Shown one piece after another: positions 23,436 to 31,103 of a stretch of DNA of 38,434 nt; positions within the stretch are counted from its first letter, which is position 1, and each line of letters begins with the position of its first letter. Origin of the DNA: Saccharopolyspora elongata (lineage in GTDB: Bacteria; Actinomycetota; Actinomycetes; Mycobacteriales; Pseudonocardiaceae); the NCBI RefSeq assembly GCF_004348985.1, contig NZ_SMKW01000086.1, positions 1-38,434 on the forward strand. The letters run 5' to 3'. Under the pieces are notes generated by a model that saw nothing but the letters and a program-made list of their open reading frames with translations, searched no databases and was not told the origin of the DNA. The position numbers and the translations under genes are program-made.

Positions 23436-25143
23436 CCGGTCCCAGTACGTCGAGCTGTTCGGCCCGACGACCGGCGACCGGATCCGGTTGGCCGACACCG
23501 ATCTGCTGATCGAGGTCACCGAAGACCGCAGCCAGGGGTCCACCGGGTCCGGCGACGAAGTGGTGTTCGGCGGCGGCAAGGTCATCCGCGAGTCGATGGG
23601 GCAGTCCGCCGCGATCCGCGCCGAGGGCACGCCGGACGTGGTGATCACCGGGGCCGTCATCCTCGACCACTGGGGCGTGGTCAAGGCCGACGTGGGCATC
23701 CGCGACGGCCGCATCGTGGGCATCGGCAAGGCGGGCAACCCCAGCGCCAACAACGACGTGGACAACTCGCTGGTCATCGGGCCGTCCACGGAGATCATCG
23801 CCGGCAACGGCAAGATCCTCACCGCCGGTGGCATCGACTCCCACGTGCACTTCATCTGCCCGCAGGAGGTCGACACCGCGCTCGCCTCCGGGCTGACCAC
23901 GCTGATCGGCGGCGGCACCGGTCCGGGCGAGGGCAGCAAGGCCACCACGGTCACGCCCGGCGCCTGGAACCTCGGCCGGATCATGCAGGCCCTGGACTAC
24001 CTGCCGGTCAACGTCCTGCTGCTGGGCAAGGGCAGCACGATGCGAGGCGAGGCTCTTTGGGAGCAGCTGCGAGCCGGCGCGGGCGGCTTCAAGATCCACG
24101 AGGACTGGGGCGCCACGCCCGCGGTGCTGGACAGTGCGCTGCGGGTGGCCGAGGAGTCCGGCGTCCAGGTCGCGCTGCACGCCGACACACTCAACGAGGC
24201 AGGCTTCTACGAATCCACGCTGGAGGCCATCAACGGCCGCTCGATCAGCGCGTTCCACGTCGAAGGCGCCGGTGGCGGGCACGCGCCGGACATCATCCGG
24301 CTCGCTTCGCAGCCGCACGTGCTGCCCTCGTCGACCAACCCGACCCGGCCGCACACCGTCAACACCATCGACGAGCACCTCGACATGGTGATGGTCTGCC
24401 ACCACCTGAACCCGGCGGTGCCCGAGGACGTGGCCTTCGCGGAGAGCCGCATCCGGGAGACCACCATCGCGGCCGAGGACATCCTGCACGACCTCGGCGC
24501 GATCTCGATGATGAGCTCGGACGCGCAGGCGATGGGCCGCATCGGCGAGGTCATCATGCGCACCTGGCAGACCGCGCACGTGATGAAGCGCCGCCGCGGG
24601 TCGCTACCCGGCGACGGACGCGCGGACAACAACCGGGCTCAGCGCTACGTCGCGAAGTACACGATCAACCCGGCCATCGCGCACGGCATCGCCAAGCACG
24701 TCGGATCGATCGAGGTCGGCAAGATGGCCGACCTGGTGCTGTGGGACCCGAAGTTCTTCGGCGTCCGCCCGCACATCGTGCTCAAGGGCGGGTTCGCCGC
24801 GTGGGCGGCGATGGGCGACGCGAACGCGTCGATCCCCACGCCGCAGCCCTACATCGCGCGGCCGAGCTTCGGGGCGCAGCCTCGCGCGGCGGCGGCGAGC
24901 AGCGTGTTCTTCGTGGCTCCGGTCGCGTTGGACGCCCAATTGCCGGAGCAGCTGCAGCTGAGCTCGCGGCTGGTCGCGGTCGACAGCACGCGGTCGGTGG
25001 GCAAGAAGGACATGCTGAACAACGACGCCACCCCGGACATCCGGGTCGACCCGGACCGCTTCGCGGTGGACATCGACGGCGAGCGGGTCGAGCCGAACCC
25101 GGTCGACGAGGTGCCGATGGCGCAGCGCTACTTCTTGTTCTGA
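23416..25143 (+). CDS. ureC: Urease alpha (catalytic) subunit
   Basis: The 575-aa subunit holds the di-nickel site. All key residues are visible: H143 and H145 (SHVHFICP), the carbamylated lysine K226 (GGFKIHEDWG), H255 (VALHADT), H281 (AFHVEGAGGGHAPD), the flap CHHL with C328 and H329/H330 (MVMVCHHLNPAVPED), and D369 (MSSDAQAMGRIGEV). The length is normal. GTG 23416 lies inside the end of ureB. The protein is cytoplasmic and assembles with UreA and UreB as a trimer of trimers. It should be active given the complete metal-ligand set. A 100-bp gap with a hairpin separates it from ureF. Confidence 0.98.
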   Translation: MSTSSIDRSQYVELFGPTTGDRIRLADTDLLIEVTEDRSQGSTGSGDEVVFGGGKVIRESMGQSAAIRAEGTPDVVITGAVILDHWGVVKADVGIRDGRIVGIGKAGNPSANNDVDNSLVIGPSTEIIAGNGKILTAGGIDSHVHFICPQEVDTALASGLTTLIGGGTGPGEGSKATTVTPGAWNLGRIMQALDYLPVNVLLLGKGSTMRGEALWEQLRAGAGGFKIHEDWGATPAVLDSALRVAEESGVQVALHADTLNEAGFYESTLEAINGRSISAFHVEGAGGGHAPDIIRLASQPHVLPSSTNPTRPHTVNTIDEHLDMVMVCHHLNPAVPEDVAFAESRIRETTIAAEDILHDLGAISMMSSDAQAMGRIGEVIMRTWQTAHVMKRRRGSLPGDGRADNNRAQRYVAKYTINPAIAHGIAKHVGSIEVGKMADLVLWDPKFFGVRPHIVLKGGFAAWAAMGDANASIPTPQPYIARPSFGAQPRAAAASSVFFVAPVALDAQLPEQLQLSSRLVAVDSTRSVGKKDMLNNDATPDIRVDPDRFAVDIDGERVEPNPVDEVPMAQRYFLF

Positions 25144-25155
25144 CAGGCCGAAAAG

Positions 25156-25185
25156 CCACCCGGAAGGGAGAACCTTTCCGGGTGG
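25156..25185. terminator. Hairpin between ureC and ureF (attenuator or processing site)
   Basis: CCACCCGGAA (25156-25165) pairs perfectly with TTCCGGGTGG (25176-25185), loop 10 bases. It lies 13 bp after ureC, inside the presumed operon. Partial termination or RNA stabilisation would give more structural than accessory protein. Confidence 0.65.
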
Positions 25186-25243
25186 AGGGTGCCCTTGCGG
25201 TGCCCTTCATCCACCACTCACGCGAAATCGAAGGGGGAGAGCG

Positions 25244-25936
25244 GTGCGAGCCGGTCTTGCGGTGCTGGCACTCGCGGACTCCCGGTTCCCCGGCGGGGGG
25301 CACGTGCACTCCGGCGGCGTCGAGGAGGCCGCCGCGCGGGGGCTGATCACGGGAATCGGCGACCTGCGCGAATTCCTGTACGGGCGCTTGCACGGCGCGG
25401 GCGCCCTGCAAGCGGCGTTCGCCGCCGCCGCGGCGCACGCCGCATCCCGTGGTGTCCGAAGTGGACACTGGCGGGAGCTGGACGTCGAACTCGACGCCCG
25501 CACCCCGTCCCCGGCGCAGCGGGAGGCCTCGCGCGCGCAGGGGCGGGGCATGATCCGCGCCGGCAAGGCCGCCTGGCCGTCGCCGGTGCTGACCGAACTG
25601 GTGGCCGCGACCCCGCGGCCACACCATCCGATCGTGCTCGGCGCGCTGGCGGCCATCGCCGGGGCCGGGCCCCTGGAGGCCGCGCTGGCCGCCGGTTACC
25701 TGGCCGTCAGCGGACCGTCCTCCGCCGGCGTTCGACTGCTCGGGCTGGACCCGTTCGCGGCTAACGCCGTGGTCACCGAACTGGCCGACGACCTCGACCG
25801 GATCGCCGCCGAGGCGGCGGCGGTGGCCGGGCTCGACCCGGCCGAGCTGCCCGCCCCCGGCGCCCCGGCGCTGGACCTGCTCGCCGAAGCGCACGATCGC
25901 CATCACCGGGAAGAGGTGCGTCTCTTTGCTTCCTGA
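25244..25936 (+). CDS. ureF: Urease accessory protein UreF
   Basis: The 230-aa all-helical factor joins UreD/UreG on apo-urease during nickel insertion and gates GTP hydrolysis by UreG. Characteristic opening: 'LAVLALADSRFPGGGHVHSGGVEEAA', followed by 'LREFLYGRLHGAGALQAAF' and 'LGALAAIAGAGPLEAALAAGYLAVSGPSSAGVRLL'. GTG 25244 follows AAGGGGGAGAG. Its end overlaps ureG by 11 bp. Confidence 0.93.
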   Translation: MRAGLAVLALADSRFPGGGHVHSGGVEEAAARGLITGIGDLREFLYGRLHGAGALQAAFAAAAAHAASRGVRSGHWRELDVELDARTPSPAQREASRAQGRGMIRAGKAAWPSPVLTELVAATPRPHHPIVLGALAAIAGAGPLEAALAAGYLAVSGPSSAGVRLLGLDPFAANAVVTELADDLDRIAAEAAAVAGLDPAELPAPGAPALDLLAEAHDRHHREEVRLFAS

Positions 25937-26642
25937 ACACGGACACGGCCACGGGCACGGTCACACGCATCCGGTCAACTTCGACCCGACCGCGACCGAA
26001 CCGGACCCGTTCTCGGCCGAACCGCAGAACGGGCGCCCGTTCCGGCTCGGCATCGGCGGGCCGGTCGGCAGCGGCAAGACCGCGCTGACCGCGGCGCTCT
26101 GCCGCGCGCTGGGCCAGGAGATCAACCTCGCGGTCGTGACCAACGACATCTACACCACCGAGGACGCGGACTTCCTGCGCAGGGCCGGGGTGCTGGACAC
26201 CGACCGGATCGAGGCCGTGCAGACCGGCGCCTGCCCGCACACCGCCATCCGCGACGACATCACCGCCAACCTGGACGCGGTGGACCGGCTCTCCGAGCGG
26301 CACCCCGGGCTGGAGCTGGTCATCGTGGAAAGCGGCGGCGACAACCTGACCGCGGTGTTCAGCCGCGGGCTGGCGGACCGGCAGATCTTCGTGGTGGACG
26401 TCGCCGGCGGCGACAAGGTGCCGCGCAAGGGCGGCCCCGGCGTCACCACCGCGGACCTGCTGGTGATCAACAAGATCGACCTGGCCGAGCTGGTCGGCGC
26501 CGACATGGAGGTCATGGTCTCGGACGCGCACCGGATGCGCGGCGAGCTCCCGGTGATCACCCAGTCGCTGACCCGAACCCCGAACGCTCCCGACGTTTCG
26601 GGCTGGGTCCGCGAGCAGCTCAAGGTCGGCGTCAGTGCCTGA
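25926..26642 (+). CDS. ureG: Urease accessory GTPase UreG, His-rich N-terminus
   Basis: The 238-aa SIMIBI GTPase delivers nickel to urease. The P-loop is GPVGSGKTAL (residues ~46-55), the metal-binding Cys-Pro-His is in 'TGACPHTAIRDD', 'VIVESGGDNLTAVFS' and the guanine motif NKID ('LLVINKIDLAELVGADM') complete the family set. The start is TTG 25926: no ATG or GTG gives a full N-terminus, and AAGAGG lies about 9 bases upstream. Residues 5-15 are HGHGHGHGHTH, a nickel-chelating tail, followed by a Pro/Asp linker. No ureE gene is present, so this tail may do the storage job of UreE; that is inference. Confidence 0.95.
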   Translation: MLPEHGHGHGHGHTHPVNFDPTATEPDPFSAEPQNGRPFRLGIGGPVGSGKTALTAALCRALGQEINLAVVTNDIYTTEDADFLRRAGVLDTDRIEAVQTGACPHTAIRDDITANLDAVDRLSERHPGLELVIVESGGDNLTAVFSRGLADRQIFVVDVAGGDKVPRKGGPGVTTADLLVINKIDLAELVGADMEVMVSDAHRMRGELPVITQSLTRTPNAPDVSGWVREQLKVGVSA

Positions 26643-26672
26643 GGGCCGGCCCTCGCCCGCGCGGGGAGGGGC

Positions 26673-26743
26673 GGCGATTTCGCGCGAAATCGCCGATCCC
26701 CACGCGTGCCAGGTGCCGGTTTCGCGCGAAATCGCCACCTGGC
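26673..26743. repeat. Paired TTTCGCGCGAAA hairpins between ureG and ureD
   Basis: The first unit (26673-26694) is a perfect 22-bp palindrome with core GATTTCGCGCGAAATC. The second (26708-26743) has the same core inside longer arms, GCCAGGTG ... CACCTGGC, with two internal mismatches. The region is the 138-bp gap inside the urease block. The 29409-29535 region contains related paired hairpins. Confidence 0.8.
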
Positions 26744-26780
26744 GCTCGGCGACGAGTCCTGCGGTGGAAGGCGGTGCGGC

Positions 26781-27548
26781 GTGCGCGCCAGTGCGCTGCT
26801 GAGAGTGGAACTCGGGTCCGGTGGGCGCAGCGTCGTGCGGGAGCTCCGCTCGGAAGCGCCGATGACGCTGTTGCCCCGGCGCACGGTGACGGCCAGCCCG
26901 GACGGCACCGCCGTGGTCCACCTGGTCAACTCGGCGGCCACGCCGGTCGGCGGTGACGAGGTCGACCTGCGGGTCCAGGTCGGGCCGGGCGCCAGGCTCC
27001 GGCTGCGCGGCACCGCCGCCACCATCGCGTTGCCGGGCCCGCACGGCGAGACGAGCCGGGCCACCGTGCACATCGAGGTCGGCGCGGGCGGCGTCGTCGA
27101 CTACCTGCCGGAGGCGACGGTGATCAGCGCCCGCGCCGATCACCGGGCCGAGATGACCATCGAGCTGGGCGACGGCGCGCGGGCCAGGTGCCGGGAGACG
27201 CTGGTGCTCGGCCGGTACGGCGAAACGCCTGGCCGGATGACCACCACGACGCACGTGGTGCGATCGGGGATTCCGCTGCTGCGGCAGCGGCTGGACATCG
27301 GCGCGGACCGGCTCGGGGCGAGCGCGGGCTACCTCGCCGGGGCGCGGGTGCTCGCGACCGAGACGGTCATGTGGGGCAACGATCCCGCCGAGGCGATCAG
27401 CGGCGAGTGGTGGTCGCTGGTGCCGCTGGCCGCGGGAGGCGCACTGGCCAACGCGCTGGGGGAGAGCGCCGTGACCGCGGAGCGGCGGCTCGCCGAGGCG
27501 ATGGGCCACCACCCGGATGCGAAGGATCTAGAGGTCCACAGCTGGTGA
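26781..27548 (+). CDS. ureD: Urease accessory protein UreD
   Basis: The 255-aa scaffold (UreD/UreH) binds apo-urease and passes nickel from UreG through UreF. GTG 26781 was chosen because GGAAGG is 9 bases upstream and family sequence begins there ('LLRVELGSGGRSVVRELRSEAPMTLLPR'). Other family segments are 'GARLRLRGTAATIALPG', 'VDYLPEATVISARADH', and 'WWSLVPLAAGGALANALGES'. Its stop overlaps the urea channel start (GTGA), coupling import with enzyme maturation. Confidence 0.93.
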   Translation: MRASALLRVELGSGGRSVVRELRSEAPMTLLPRRTVTASPDGTAVVHLVNSAATPVGGDEVDLRVQVGPGARLRLRGTAATIALPGPHGETSRATVHIEVGAGGVVDYLPEATVISARADHRAEMTIELGDGARARCRETLVLGRYGETPGRMTTTTHVVRSGIPLLRQRLDIGADRLGASAGYLAGARVLATETVMWGNDPAEAISGEWWSLVPLAAGGALANALGESAVTAERRLAEAMGHHPDAKDLEVHSW

Positions 27549-28435
27549 ATGCCACTTCGAAGGCAATGGAGCCCGAAGTGCGGCACGGCGCGCGGCATCT
27601 GCTGCGCGCCGTGCCCACGGGCATTTCGCAGGTGTACCTGCAGGACAGCGTGCCCGCCGGACTGCTGTTCGTGGTCGCGCTGCTGCTGGCCGGCCCGCAA
27701 CTCGGGCTGGCCGCGCTCGTCGGCAGCGCCGTGGGCGTGCTGACCGCGGCGGCGCTGCGGGTGCCGCACGAGCGAATAGGCCAGGGCTTGTTCGGCTTCA
27801 ACGGAACGCTGGTGGTGCTGGGAGCGGTCGGCTCCTTCCGGCCGCTGGGGCTGGCGTTGCTGGTCGGAACCGCGGGGGCGGTCGTCGCGACGGTGCTGAT
27901 GCGCATCGCGGACGCCTTCCTCACGGTCCCTGCCCGCACCGCCCCCTTCGTGCTCACCTACTGGCTGACCGTCTACTTGGGACACCGGTTGGACTGGGCG
28001 CCCGCAGCCGCGGCGTCGCCGTCGCCGGTGCTCGGCCTGCACGGCGACTACCTCGGCCTGTTCACCGCAGAGTCGGAGGTGTTCCTGGTCAGCGGCTGGC
28101 TGCCGGGCGTGGTGATGCTGATCGGATTGGCGCTGGTGCGGTTCCGGCTGGCCGTGGGCGCGTTCTGCGGCGCCGCCGTGTCGGTGCTCGCGGTCGAGCT
28201 GCTGCCGGTCACGCCGCCCGACGTCAGCGCCGGGGTGTACGGCTTCAACGCGGCCCTGGTCGTGGTCGGGCTGCTGAGCACCGGGCGCGGTTGGCGCTCG
28301 TGCGTCCTCGCGGTGCCCGCGGTGTTGTTGCTGCACGGCGCAATCGAGGCGGTGGGTCTGGTGCCGACCACGTTCCCGTTCGTCCTGGCGATGTGGACCG
28401 CGGATCTGCGCCGGCGGTACCGCGGGTCGGCTTGA
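27545..28435 (+). CDS. Urea transporter (UT family)
   Basis: The 296-aa membrane protein of about 10 helices is a two-fold repeat. Each half carries the UT signature region: 'QGLFGFNGTLVVLGAVGSF' in the first and 'AGVYGFNAALVVVGLLSTG' in the second. Preceding helices contain 'GISQVYLQDSVPAGLLFVVALL'-type sequence, also a UT hallmark. GTG 27545 overlaps the ureD stop by 4 bases. Facilitated entry of urea would feed the urease encoded upstream. Family identity is strong; whether it is a passive channel or acid-gated cannot be told. Confidence 0.88.
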   Translation: MNATSKAMEPEVRHGARHLLRAVPTGISQVYLQDSVPAGLLFVVALLLAGPQLGLAALVGSAVGVLTAAALRVPHERIGQGLFGFNGTLVVLGAVGSFRPLGLALLVGTAGAVVATVLMRIADAFLTVPARTAPFVLTYWLTVYLGHRLDWAPAAAASPSPVLGLHGDYLGLFTAESEVFLVSGWLPGVVMLIGLALVRFRLAVGAFCGAAVSVLAVELLPVTPPDVSAGVYGFNAALVVVGLLSTGRGWRSCVLAVPAVLLLHGAIEAVGLVPTTFPFVLAMWTADLRRRYRGSA

Positions 28436-28736
28436 GCCCGGTTTGTGCTGTTTTGGCCGCTAAAGGGCATTTCACCGGAAGGTGTGAGATGGCTGGCTCT
28501 GGCGGGTGGATTCACGATCTGCGGGCGTCCGAACGAGTGTGGGAACGATCACTGCATCGGTTGCGGAATCGATCGTGAAGCACCGCTGATTCGGCGTGCG
28601 TTCGGATCCCGTTTACCGTCGTACGCGTGGCTGGCGCCACCAACCGTGTCGCGCCGGCCGGTCCAACCCGTACCGTCCGGCGAACAGCCGGAGAAGTCGA
28701 GTCGTGCCGCTGCCGGGCGAGTCAGGGAGGAAGAGG
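28436..28736 (+). promoter_or_regulatory. Gap before pdxH with a likely promoter
   Basis: No convincing gene lies in this 301-bp gap. TACCGT (28614-28619) fits the TAnnnT -10 class, with TTCGGC (28590-28595) 18 bp upstream as a weak -35. It would give a leader of about 110 bases before pdxH. The short frames here lack ribosome binding sites and coding-like sequence. Confidence 0.4.
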
Positions 28737-29390
28737 ATGTCGGAGGCCAACGTCGCGCTGCCGTCCATGCGGGTGTCCTACGAGGCGGGGGCGTTGGACG
28801 AGTCCTCGCTCGCCGCAACCTGGCACGAGCAGCTCCAGCTGTGGTTCGACGAGGCGGTGCAGGCCGACCTGGTCGAGCCGAACGCGATGGTGCTGGCCAC
28901 GGCCGACGCCGAAGGCATCCCGTCCTCGCGCACCGTGCTGTGCAAGGGATTCGACGAGCGGGGTGTGGTGTTCTTCACCAACTACACCTCGACCAAGAGC
29001 CACGACCTCAAGGCCACCCGGGTCGCCGCCGCCACCTTCCCGTGGCTGGGCCTGCAGCGCCAGGTCAACGTGCGCGGCACGGTGGAGAAGGTCGAGTCCG
29101 CGGAGACCGCCGAGTACTGGGGCGAGCGCCCGCGCGGCTCCCAGCTGGGCGCCTGGGCTTCGCCGCAGTCGCGGGTGGTGGCCAACCGCGCCGCGCTGGA
29201 GGCGTCGCTGAGCGGCATCGAGCGGCGCTTCGCCGAAGCCGAGAAGGTGCCGGTGCCGCCGCACTGGGGCGGCTGGCGGATCCGCCCGGAATCGGTGGAG
29301 TTCTGGCAGGGACGCCCGGACCGCCTGCACGACCGCCTGCGCTTCCGCCGCACCAACGACCTCTGGACCGTCGAGCGCCTCGCTCCCTGA
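28737..29390 (+). CDS. pdxH: Pyridoxamine 5'-phosphate oxidase
   Basis: The 217-aa FMN enzyme oxidises pyridoxamine or pyridoxine phosphate to PLP, the last step of B6 salvage. Hallmarks: 'MVLATADAEGIPSSRTVLCKGFDERGVVFFTNYTSTKS' region for FMN and substrate, 'RQVNVRGTVEKV', 'RPRGSQLGAWASPQS', and the C-terminal substrate-binding 'EFWQGRPDRLHDRLRF...W'. ATG 28737 follows the strong AGGGAGGAAGAGG. Normal length. Confidence 0.96.
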   Translation: MSEANVALPSMRVSYEAGALDESSLAATWHEQLQLWFDEAVQADLVEPNAMVLATADAEGIPSSRTVLCKGFDERGVVFFTNYTSTKSHDLKATRVAAATFPWLGLQRQVNVRGTVEKVESAETAEYWGERPRGSQLGAWASPQSRVVANRAALEASLSGIERRFAEAEKVPVPPHWGGWRIRPESVEFWQGRPDRLHDRLRFRRTNDLWTVERLAP

Positions 29391-29408
29391 GCCCGGCGTC
29401 ACCCGGAC

Positions 29409-29535
29409 GGCGCGCAATTTCGTGAGAAATCGCGCCGGTCCGGGGCGACCACCGCGTTGCGTTCGTGCAGGTGGTGCCGATTTCGCGAGAAAACGACGTT
29501 CGCCCGGGTGGGTGTCGAATTCTCGCGAAATTGCG
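29409..29535. repeat. Hairpin repeats of the TTTCGnGAGAAA type after pdxH
   Basis: One imperfect palindrome at 29409-29436 contains CAATTTCGTGAGAAATCG. A second unit pairs TTTCGCGAGAA (29481-29491) with TTCTCGCGAAA (29520-29530) across 28 bases. The words resemble the urease-gap repeats (26673-26743) and more loosely the CAATTTCAATGGAAAT elements. No gene is seen in the 312-bp gap 29391-29702. Confidence 0.7.
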
Positions 29536-29702
29536 TTTTGCCGCCCTTGAATCAGCGTTTTTGCAGGTGAGGAAGGTTGCTCGTGCGGCGGGCCGGCGGT
29601 GGGCGAATTTTGTCCGGTTCCTCCGGTGGGCGTTAGACATCGGTCACACGGGGCGAAAAATAGAATGCCGTTAGCCGGTCTAATCGCTACTGTTTTGCAT
29701 CT

Positions 29703-31001
29703 GTGCAGTCCAGCAGCGGAACCCCGACCACATCCCGTCGATCCATCAGATCCCTGCTGAGCAAGGTCTTCCTCGACACCCGGCCGCTGAAGTACCCGGC
29801 GTACCGCCGGCTGTGGCTGTCGAACATCGTCACCGCCGTCGGCGCGCAGTTCTCCGCGGTCGCGGTGCCCAAGCAGCTCTACGACATCACCGGCTCCTCC
29901 GCCTACGTCGGCCTCGCCGGGATCTTCGGCTTGGTGCCGCTGCTGGTGTTCGGCCTGTGGGGCGGCGCGATCGCGGACACCGTCGACCGCCGCAAGCTGC
30001 TGCTGATCACCAACGGCGGCCTGGCCGCCAGCGCGGTGCTGCTGTGGGTGGTGGCCGCGGCGAACGTCCAGTCGGTGTGGCTCGTGCTGATCCTCTTCGC
30101 CGCGCAGCAGACGTTCTTCGCCGTGAACATGCCCACTCGCGGCGCCGCGATCGCCCGGCTGATCCCGGTGCACCTGCTTCCGTCTGCGCAGGCGCTCGGG
30201 GCCACGGTGTTCCAGCTCGGCTCGATCGTCGGGCCGCTGCTGGCCGGCGTGTTGCTGCCGGTGCTGGGGCTTTCGGTGTTGTACCTGGTGGACGCGGTGG
30301 CGTTGTGCGCGGCGTTGTGGGCGGTGTTCCGGCTTCCGGCGCTGCCGCCGCAGGAAGGCGCCCCGAAGCGCGCCGGGCTGCGCGCCGTGCTGGACGGATT
30401 CCGCTACCTCGCAATGCACTCCGTGCTGCTGGCGTCGTTCCTGCTGGACATCATCGCGATGGTGTTCGGCATGCCGCGGGCGCTGTTCCCGGAGATGGCG
30501 GAGCGCACCTTCGGCGATCCGCCGGGCGGCGGGGCGGCGCTGGGCTGGCTGTTCGCGGCGATCCCGCTGGGCGCGTTCGCGTTCGGCGTGTTCTCCGGCT
30601 GGCTGCACCGGATCGCGCGGCACGGTGTCGGCGTCACCGTCGCAGTCGTGGCGTGGGGCATCTCGGTGATCGGGTTCGGCTGGTCGGATTCGCTGTGGTC
30701 GGCGGTGTTCTTCCTGGCCCTGGGCGGCGGCGCGGACCTGGTGAGCATGGTCTACCGGAGTTCGATCATGCAAACGGCGGCCACCGACGAGATGCGCGGC
30801 CGCATCCAGGGCGTGTTCACCGTCGTCGTCGCGGGCGGCCCGCGGCTGGCCGACACGCTGCACGGCCTGGCGGGAGCGGCGGTCGGGACTGCGGCGGCGG
30901 TCACAGTCGGCGGCGTCCTGGTCGTCGTCGGCGCGGTCATCGCGGCGGCCCTGCTGCCCGCCTTCTGGCGCTACCGGGCACCCGTTTCCGAGCAGCAATG
31001 A
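29703..31001 (+). CDS. MFS transporter (EntS/MFS_3 type)
   Basis: The 432-aa, 12-helix major facilitator has a short basic N-terminus. Signature sequence: 'GLWGGAIADTVDRRKLLLIT' between helices 2 and 3, 'FFAVNMPTRGAAIARLIP', and 'MRGRIQGVFTVVVAGGPRLAD' late, as in the PF05977 exporters. It is similar in type to the protein at 7762-9078 but clearly a separate paralogue. GTG 29703 has no Shine-Dalgarno site, and the upstream TAGAAT (29661-29666) may be the -10 box. Substrate unknown; export is more likely than import for this group. Confidence 0.87.
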   Translation: MQSSSGTPTTSRRSIRSLLSKVFLDTRPLKYPAYRRLWLSNIVTAVGAQFSAVAVPKQLYDITGSSAYVGLAGIFGLVPLLVFGLWGGAIADTVDRRKLLLITNGGLAASAVLLWVVAAANVQSVWLVLILFAAQQTFFAVNMPTRGAAIARLIPVHLLPSAQALGATVFQLGSIVGPLLAGVLLPVLGLSVLYLVDAVALCAALWAVFRLPALPPQEGAPKRAGLRAVLDGFRYLAMHSVLLASFLLDIIAMVFGMPRALFPEMAERTFGDPPGGGAALGWLFAAIPLGAFAFGVFSGWLHRIARHGVGVTVAVVAWGISVIGFGWSDSLWSAVFFLALGGGADLVSMVYRSSIMQTAATDEMRGRIQGVFTVVVAGGPRLADTLHGLAGAAVGTAAAVTVGGVLVVVGAVIAAALLPAFWRYRAPVSEQQ

Positions 31002-31103
31002 TCGCGGACTGGGCAGGTTGCCACGCCTGAGCCGACCGCAGCAGTGCAGTTCGACCAGGGGTGGGCAGACAGCTGGACCAACCGCATTGCACACTTTTCA
31101 GCT

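Noticed and set aside
28436..28736. Small gene between the urea transporter and pdxH
   Set aside because: Short frames present overlap each other, lack ribosome binding sites and show no recognisable protein sequence.
28722..31094. Minus-strand open frame of about 790 codons opposite pdxH and the MFS gene
   Set aside because: Composition is Arg/His/Gln-rich without domains; the plus strand carries two clear families.
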